This document shows, one piece after another, positions 42,761 through 43,527 of a stretch of 43,527 nucleotides of DNA. The stretch is taken from positions 1 through 43,527 of the forward strand of contig CAVHCX010000025.1 in assembly GCA_963634745.1 (NCBI GenBank), in the 5' to 3' direction. A program made the position numbers and the translations under genes. The stretch comes from CAKRJP01 sp963634745 (lineage in GTDB: Bacteria; Bacillota; Clostridia; Lachnospirales; Lachnospiraceae). Below the pieces are notes generated by a model that had not been told where the DNA came from, searched no databases, and saw nothing but the letters and a program-made list of their open reading frames with translations. Position 1 is the first letter of the stretch. The number at the start of each line of letters is the position of its first letter.

Positions 42761-42872
42761 ACACATAGAACAAAGAAAGAGAGAAAGAAATTATAGAGAT
42801 GCAAAAAGTCCCGGAGATTTCTGGATCTCTTAAAACAATAGATTTTAAATATTCTGATTGGAGGAATGATTT

Positions 42873-43322
42873 ATGTATATGCCGAGTATTTTTGGAGAGA
42901 GTTTATTTGATGATATGTTCCCGTTTGATGACAGCTTCTTTACTTCTAAGAAGAATCCGCTTTACGGAAAGAACGCTTCGAGAGTCATGAAGACCGATAT
43001 TAAGGAGACCGAAGGTTCCTATGAACTGGACATCGACCTTCCGGGATTTAAGAAAGACGAGATCACAGCAGAATTGAAAGATGGTTACCTGACCGTCAGC
43101 GTTGCTAAGGGACTCGACAAGGACGAGGAAGACAAGAAAGGCCACTACATCCGCCAGGAGCGCTACTCTGGAGCAATGAGCAGAACCTTCTATGTTGGTG
43201 AAGATATCAAGCAGGAAGACATCAAGGCTAAATTTGAAAATGGTATCTTAAGCCTGTCCGTTCCGAAACCAGTAGAGCAGAAGAAGGTTGAGACGTCCCA
43301 GCGTATCGCGATCGAGGGATAA
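42873..43322 (+). CDS. Small heat-shock protein Hsp20 (copy 2)
   Basis: 149 aa, alpha-crystallin domain: YELDIDLPGFKKDEITAELK, RQERYSGAMSRTFYVGEDI, FENGILSLSVPKP, and C-terminal RIAIEG with the I-x-I/V-type anchor. The N-terminal MYMPSIFGESLFDDMF parallels the MLMPSIFNDNLFDNFF of the paralogue. GGAGG precedes the ATG. Control by HrcA through the upstream CIRCE is expected. It ends at a strong terminator. Confidence 0.95.
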   Translation: MYMPSIFGESLFDDMFPFDDSFFTSKKNPLYGKNASRVMKTDIKETEGSYELDIDLPGFKKDEITAELKDGYLTVSVAKGLDKDEEDKKGHYIRQERYSGAMSRTFYVGEDIKQEDIKAKFENGILSLSVPKPVEQKKVETSQRIAIEG

Positions 43323-43390
43323 TGAAGCCCGGAAGACAGTGAAGGCTGTTTGGAATGTGTTGCTTGAATGAGGATAACCTGTAACTGAAG

Positions 43391-43440
43391 AAAGACCACT
43401 ATCTTGGCAGAGAAATCTGTTGAGATAGTGGTCTTTTTTA
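43391..43440 (+). terminator. Intrinsic terminator of Hsp20 copy 2
   Basis: AAAGACCACTATCT pairs with AGATAGTGGTCTTT (43391-43404 with 43423-43436), then TTTTA. A long, perfect stem with a U-rich tail. The remaining 87 bases to the window edge show nothing recognisable. Confidence 0.92.
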
Positions 43441-43527
43441 TTGGAAATTTTGATGGGACTTTTGGCTGTTCAAAAGATAGTATGATCAATTGATATGTGT
43501 CTGCATAAAAACGGAGATTGCAGCGGT

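Larger units (their letters stand above)
42683..42775. repeat. Right arm of ~91-bp inverted repeat (Hsp20 control region)
   Basis: Reverse complement of 41114-41204 with a handful of differences. It holds the promoter and CIRCE of the plus-strand Hsp20 gene. The 1.48 kb between the two arms is the accessory segment. Confidence 0.85.

Overview
The window looks like chromosomal DNA from a Gram-positive, low-to-medium G+C anaerobe of the Clostridia, most likely family Lachnospiraceae. The pointers are the gene order fabH-acpP-fabK-fabD-fabG-fabF-accB-fabZ-accC-accDA, a secretin-free type IV pilus locus, HrcA/CIRCE-controlled small heat-shock genes, strong AGGAGG-type ribosome binding sites, and a secreted GH53 plus intracellular GH2 glycan-use locus. 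I cannot name a species. No rRNA, tRNA or CRISPR array is visible.

Left part (1-7136): a beta-galactan utilisation locus lies between two direct copies of a roughly 0.7 kb composite repeat. The locus has a broken secreted GH53 endo-galactanase, a GH2 beta-galactosidase, a GPH-type sugar symporter and a divergent AraC regulator. The repeat is built from two mutually inverted, internally palindromic modules. The GH53 gene has lost its second half, and a beta-trefoil (ricin-type) tail survives out of frame next to the repeat.

Middle part (7148-28509, all minus strand): a SipW-like signal peptidase and a TetR regulator, then a complete Gram-positive type IV pilus locus. It encodes PilT, PilB, a PilO-like protein, a GspL-like PilM-PilN fusion, PilC, PilD, a pilin-like 150-aa protein, a major pilin with a hairpin-rich leader, two pseudopilins, a PilX-like protein and, promoter-proximal, a giant 3239-aa prepilin. 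The giant protein has a normal type III signal and pilin helix, then about 38 GLUG-type beta repeats and a C-terminal stretch of Fn3/Ig-like domains. It is probably a pilus-tip adhesin and is the most striking object here.

Right-centre (28751-38145, minus strand): the complete type II fatty-acid synthesis operon with acetyl-CoA carboxylase, including a fused AccD-AccA carboxyltransferase and the flavin enoyl reductase FabK. On the plus strand follow panC and a BASS-family transporter that resembles a pantoate/ketopantoate importer.

Right end (40528-43440): two paralogous Hsp20 genes point away from each other. Each has a CIRCE operator over a sigma-A promoter inside a ~91 bp inverted repeat. 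Between them is a scarred accessory segment: a RelB-type antitoxin, a toxin gene that appears to have lost its middle, an IS3-like orfA remnant and the C-terminal half of a tyrosine recombinase.
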